Positions 6,894-8,592 of a DNA stretch of 8,592 nt are shown here, piece by piece (the first letter of the stretch is position 1; every line of letters begins with the position of its first letter). Source of the stretch: Candidatus Hydrogenedentes bacterium UBA2224 (GTDB taxonomy: Bacteria > Hydrogenedentota > Hydrogenedentia > Hydrogenedentales > SLHB01); assembly GCA_002348185.1 (NCBI GenBank), contig DDYW01000198.1:425-9016 (forward strand), read 5' to 3'. A model generated the notes under the pieces. It saw only the letters and a program-made list of their open reading frames with translations, did no database searches and had not been told where the DNA came from. The position numbers and the translations under genes are program-made.

Positions 6894-6931
6894 ACGCCGC
6901 AGGCGAACCCAAAAGCGCCTGCGGCGTTTTT
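6894..6931 (+). terminator. Strong intrinsic terminator with no obvious gene upstream
   Basis: A perfect 12-bp GC-rich stem (6894-6905 with 6916-6927) surrounds a 10-base loop. It is followed by TTTTT and TCTTTCT on the plus strand. The other strand has no T run after the stem, so it acts on plus-strand transcripts. The nearest gene upstream is on the minus strand, so it must end a transcript starting within about 6290-6890. Otherwise it may act as an attenuator 190 bases ahead of the helix-turn-helix gene. Confidence 0.85.
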
Positions 6932-6999
6932 CTTTCTCCGGGATTTTTCTGCGCGGGCCGGACCCCCGGACGCGCCAACCAGACGAGGAGGCCGCCAAG

Positions 7000-7176
7000 A
7001 TGCGAACCCTACGACCGAGATTTCGCCATTGGCACACGATCGTGCCGGTATTCGGGGCTCACGACCCCACGTTCGACGACGTTGCGCACAAGAAGAGACC
7101 AAACAAGGGAGTGTGTAGTCATGTCCGGGTTCAATGCGGACTTCTGGGAAATTCCCACAAGTTCAAAGTACCTTGA
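7000..7176 (+). CDS. Possible 58-residue leader frame overlapping the helix-turn-helix gene start (doubtful)
   Basis: The ATG at 7000 has a near-perfect ribosome site, GAGGAGG at 6985-6991, with ideal 8-base spacing. The frame runs 58 codons to TGA at 7174-7176, overlapping the first 56 bases of the next gene in another frame. The peptide starts MRTLRPRFRHWHTIVPVFG and has no family I know. Its strong ribosome site and its overlap with the weaker downstream start would fit a translated leader that controls the next gene. Its own coding value is doubtful because its codon use does not look like the neighbouring genes. Confidence 0.3.
   Translation: MRTLRPRFRHWHTIVPVFGAHDPTFDDVAHKKRPNKGVCSHVRVQCGLLGNSHKFKVP
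7031..7046. promoter_or_regulatory. Inverted repeat GGCAC-N6-GTGCC ahead of the helix-turn-helix gene
   Basis: GGCAC (7031-7035) and GTGCC (7042-7046) flank the 6-base spacer ACGATC, 75 bases before the start at 7121. The same half-sites form the palindrome at 6793-6806. A DNA-binding protein, possibly the adjacent helix-turn-helix product, could use both; that is inference. Confidence 0.35.
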
Positions 7177-7543
7177 GAATGTCCCCGCGGAACGCAATCT
7201 GTGGTTTGAGACCGAGCAGGACCGCGAACGGCGGTATGCCCTGCAGGATTTCTTCCGGAGCGTCCTGCCGGCCATCAATAAATTGATCGATACTCGTCTG
7301 ACGGAACGGCAACGGGCCATCCTGCGCCTGTACTATTTCAAAGGGATGACGCAGGTGGAGATTGCCGCGCAGCTTGACCTGACGCAGTCCACCGTCAGCC
7401 GGCACCTGTTCGGTACGACACGGGGCGGCAAGAAGGTGGGCGGCGCGATCGCGAAACTGCGCAAGACGCTCGAAAAGAACGGCTACCAGGACGTGTCGGT
7501 CGCGCTGCAGGCCCTCCAGGGCCGGATGTCGCAGGCCTCGTGA
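7121..7543 (+). CDS. Helix-turn-helix protein resembling sigma-70 region 4 (no region 2)
   Basis: A 140-residue DNA-binding protein of unknown target. Residues 59-97 carry the recognisable part: LTERQRAILRLYY, then GMTQVEIAAQLDLTQSTVSRHL, which matches the two-helix DNA-binding unit of sigma-70 region 4. A basic stretch follows, RGGKKVGGAIAKLRKTL (101-117). Residues 1-58 are acidic and aromatic and show none of the sigma region 2 motifs that bind core polymerase, so it is probably a transcription regulator rather than a working sigma factor. The ATG at 7121 is preceded by AAGGGAG 9 bases upstream; an in-frame TTG at 7082 would add 13 residues without support. It converges on the sugar isomerase-like gene with a 15-bp gap. 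Upstream lie a strong terminator, an inverted repeat and an overlapping short frame, which suggests layered control of its expression. Confidence 0.85.
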   Translation: MSGFNADFWEIPTSSKYLENVPAERNLWFETEQDRERRYALQDFFRSVLPAINKLIDTRLTERQRAILRLYYFKGMTQVEIAAQLDLTQSTVSRHLFGTTRGGKKVGGAIAKLRKTLEKNGYQDVSVALQALQGRMSQAS

Positions 7544-7558
7544 CCCGCACACGGGCGA

Positions 7559-8455
7559 TCAGGCGTTCAAGGTCCGCCGGAGCGTTTCGAGGAGCGGCGG
7601 AACCGCCGTCATGGGGTCTTCCTTGCCTTCGTATTCCAGGGCGGCGTAGCCCCGGTAATTGGCGTTCCGGAGGATGCCGGCGATCCGTTCGAAATCGGCG
7701 TCCTCGACGTCCGCGCCGTCGGCCGTGCGCACCTGGATCTTGATCTGGACGGTCAAGGCCAGGTGCGCCACGGCGGCCATGTTGTCGTAGGGCCGGTCGC
7801 GGAAGTTCCCGGTGTCGAGGTTGACGCCGAGCCATTCGTGGCCGACCGCGTCCACGATGCGCAGCAGGGCCTCCGCGGAATCCGTCAGGTAGCCGTGGTT
7901 CTCGATGCCCAGAAACACGCCGCGTGAACCCGCGTAATCGCACCCCGCCTTCATGCCCTCCACCATCCAGGCGAAATCCTTCTCCGGGTCGTTCTTCTGC
8001 CCGGCGAAAATGCGGATGCACGGCACGCCCAGCTCCACCGCGTGGTCCACCCAGGTCCGCACATGCTGGAGCTCCGCATCACGCTGTTCCCCCGCGGGAA
8101 GGCAGAAATTGTTCCGGATCGGCATCCCCGAGATGTCCAGACCCAGGCGAAACGCCTTGGCTTTCAGCGAATGGATGTACGCCGCGTCCTCCGACGAAAA
8201 ATAGTACGACGTCGGTTCAATGGCATCCAGGTTCCAGCCCGCGGCCAGGTCGCACAGGTCATGCAGCGCGATCCGGCCCGGTTTGCCGCCCTGCGGGAGA
8301 TAATCGCGGAACGAATACGCAGCCAGGCTCAGCCCGATTTTCGAGCCGGACGGACGAACCGCGGCTTCCTCCCCCGCGTGGGCCTTCCCGGACCGTGCCC
8401 AGACCGCCGCCGCCGCCAGACCGGAACCAAGAACTTGCCGCCGTGACCAGTGCAT
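7559..8455 (-). CDS. Tat-exported sugar phosphate isomerase/epimerase-like TIM-barrel protein
   Basis: A 298-residue protein of the xylose isomerase-like / AP-endonuclease-2 fold. It opens with a twin-arginine signal, SRRQVLGSG (4-12), then an Ala-rich hydrophobic stretch and a likely cleavage site after AHA (about residue 27), so it should be exported folded. Barrel landmarks include DAIEPTSYY (77-85), LGIENHG (182-188), GVNLDTGNF (210-218) and YAALEYEG (270-277). Glu 185, Asp 214 and Glu 274 fit three of the four usual metal ligands. The usual fourth, a His in an HxHxKD-like motif, is not there: the aligned stretch reads VQIKIQV (236-242). Family members isomerise or epimerise sugars such as tagatose, psicose or inosose, but the substrate here is unknown. 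The start at 8455 is fixed by AAAGGAG at 8462-8468, 6 bases away, and by the signal peptide. It appears to be a single-gene unit. Confidence 0.88.
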   Translation of the reverse strand: MHWSRRQVLGSGLAAAAVWARSGKAHAGEEAAVRPSGSKIGLSLAAYSFRDYLPQGGKPGRIALHDLCDLAAGWNLDAIEPTSYYFSSEDAAYIHSLKAKAFRLGLDISGMPIRNNFCLPAGEQRDAELQHVRTWVDHAVELGVPCIRIFAGQKNDPEKDFAWMVEGMKAGCDYAGSRGVFLGIENHGYLTDSAEALLRIVDAVGHEWLGVNLDTGNFRDRPYDNMAAVAHLALTVQIKIQVRTADGADVEDADFERIAGILRNANYRGYAALEYEGKEDPMTAVPPLLETLRRTLNA

Positions 8456-8461
8456 GGAGAG

Positions 8462-8468
8462 CTCCTTT
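8462..8468 (-). promoter_or_regulatory. Ribosome binding site of the Tat-exported protein, next to a small hairpin
   Basis: AAAGGAG lies 6 bases before the ATG at 8455, an ideal spacing. Immediately upstream, 8470-8482 forms a 5-bp hairpin (GGCGC-TTC-GCGCC on the minus strand) that lies close to the ribosome site and might affect access to it. Confidence 0.7.
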
Positions 8469-8504
8469 CGGCGCGAAGCGCCTTTACCTTTGGGGGGCTA
8501 TTTG

Positions 8505-8582
8505 TTAGGATCTTGCCACATAGGTGCAGAGAAAGGCGAGGGTGTCGTATCCCGGCGGGGGCGTGTACCAGGGCAATCGCAC
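8505..8582 (-). other. Possible truncated C-terminal end of a minus-strand gene
   Basis: On the minus strand, 25 codons run from a GTG at 8582 to TAA at 8507 and read VRLPWYTPPPGYD then TLAFLCTYVARS. The composition is protein-like, with aromatic residues and coding-style third bases. A TAA lies directly before the GTG (8585-8583), so this would be a decayed remnant or a frameshifted gene end. It may equally be chance. I recognise no family. Confidence 0.2.
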
Positions 8583-8592
8583 TTAATTTTCA

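Larger units (their letters stand above)
6439..6999. other. Gene-poor regulatory region between divergent genes
   Basis: I see no convincing protein gene longer than 40 codons here. The longest plus-strand frame (6514-6870, 118 codons) has no ribosome site and its protein has no family character. The region is less GC-rich in its first part (6441-6610) than the genes. It contains an inverted repeat at 6705-6721, a 14-bp palindrome at 6793-6806, a weak short frame at 6749-6865 and a strong plus-strand terminator at 6894-6931. It separates the minus-strand kinase from the plus-strand helix-turn-helix gene, so control elements for both are expected here. Confidence 0.7.

Noticed and set aside
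7030..7046. TTGGCAC-like sequence ahead of the helix-turn-helix gene as a second sigma-54 promoter
   Set aside because: The GG and GC are 11 bases apart rather than the required 10, and the TTGC element is absent.
1..8592. CRISPR array, tRNA, rRNA, insertion sequence, toxin-antitoxin or defence genes
   Set aside because: No regularly spaced repeats, transposase-like protein, RNA gene signature or defence domain was seen on either strand.

Overview
This is a GC-rich bacterial window with six protein genes I can support well (one of them a 50-codon reading frame), some weaker short frames, one intergenic repeat cluster and one long, signal-rich intergenic region. The organism is probably an environmental bacterium near the Planctomycetes, Lentisphaerae or Hydrogenedentota. 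That guess rests on the style of the Tat-exported sugar isomerase/epimerase-like protein, the sigma-54 type promoter and the intergenic palindrome at the left edge. It is an inference, not a proven assignment.

Layout from left to right. Bases 1-143 hold a composite repeat: a perfect 27-bp inverted repeat, an extra half-copy, and an outer near-direct repeat. A two-gene minus-strand unit follows (2321 down to 223): a 50-residue single-span membrane peptide overlaps by 4 bases (ATGA) the start of a 649-residue protein with about ten membrane spans and a large soluble C-terminal half. Next on the minus strand is a large fused alpha-beta E1 subunit of a thiamine-diphosphate 2-oxoacid dehydrogenase (4975 down to 2429). 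Upstream of it, also minus, is a soluble receiver-histidine kinase hybrid (6290 down to 5166), preceded by a near-consensus sigma-54 promoter.

Bases 6439-6999 hold no convincing gene on either strand but do hold regulatory-looking structure: a plus-strand intrinsic terminator with no obvious gene before it, several short inverted repeats, and a short frame with a weak ribosome site. On the plus strand a 140-residue protein with a sigma-70-region-4-like helix-turn-helix follows. It converges, 15 bp apart, on a minus-strand Tat-signal sugar isomerase/epimerase-like TIM-barrel gene. The right edge may carry the broken end of another minus-strand gene.

How they fit together: no single pathway links these genes. 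The kinase hybrid is a relay component whose input kinase and output regulator lie elsewhere. The E1 subunit needs E2 and E3 partners that are not here. The points most worth checking are the sigma-54 promoter of the kinase, the orphan terminator and its possible small transcript, the oversized E1, and the micro-membrane-protein coupled to the polytopic protein. I did not find a clearly new multi-gene system such as a defence island, CRISPR array or mobile element.
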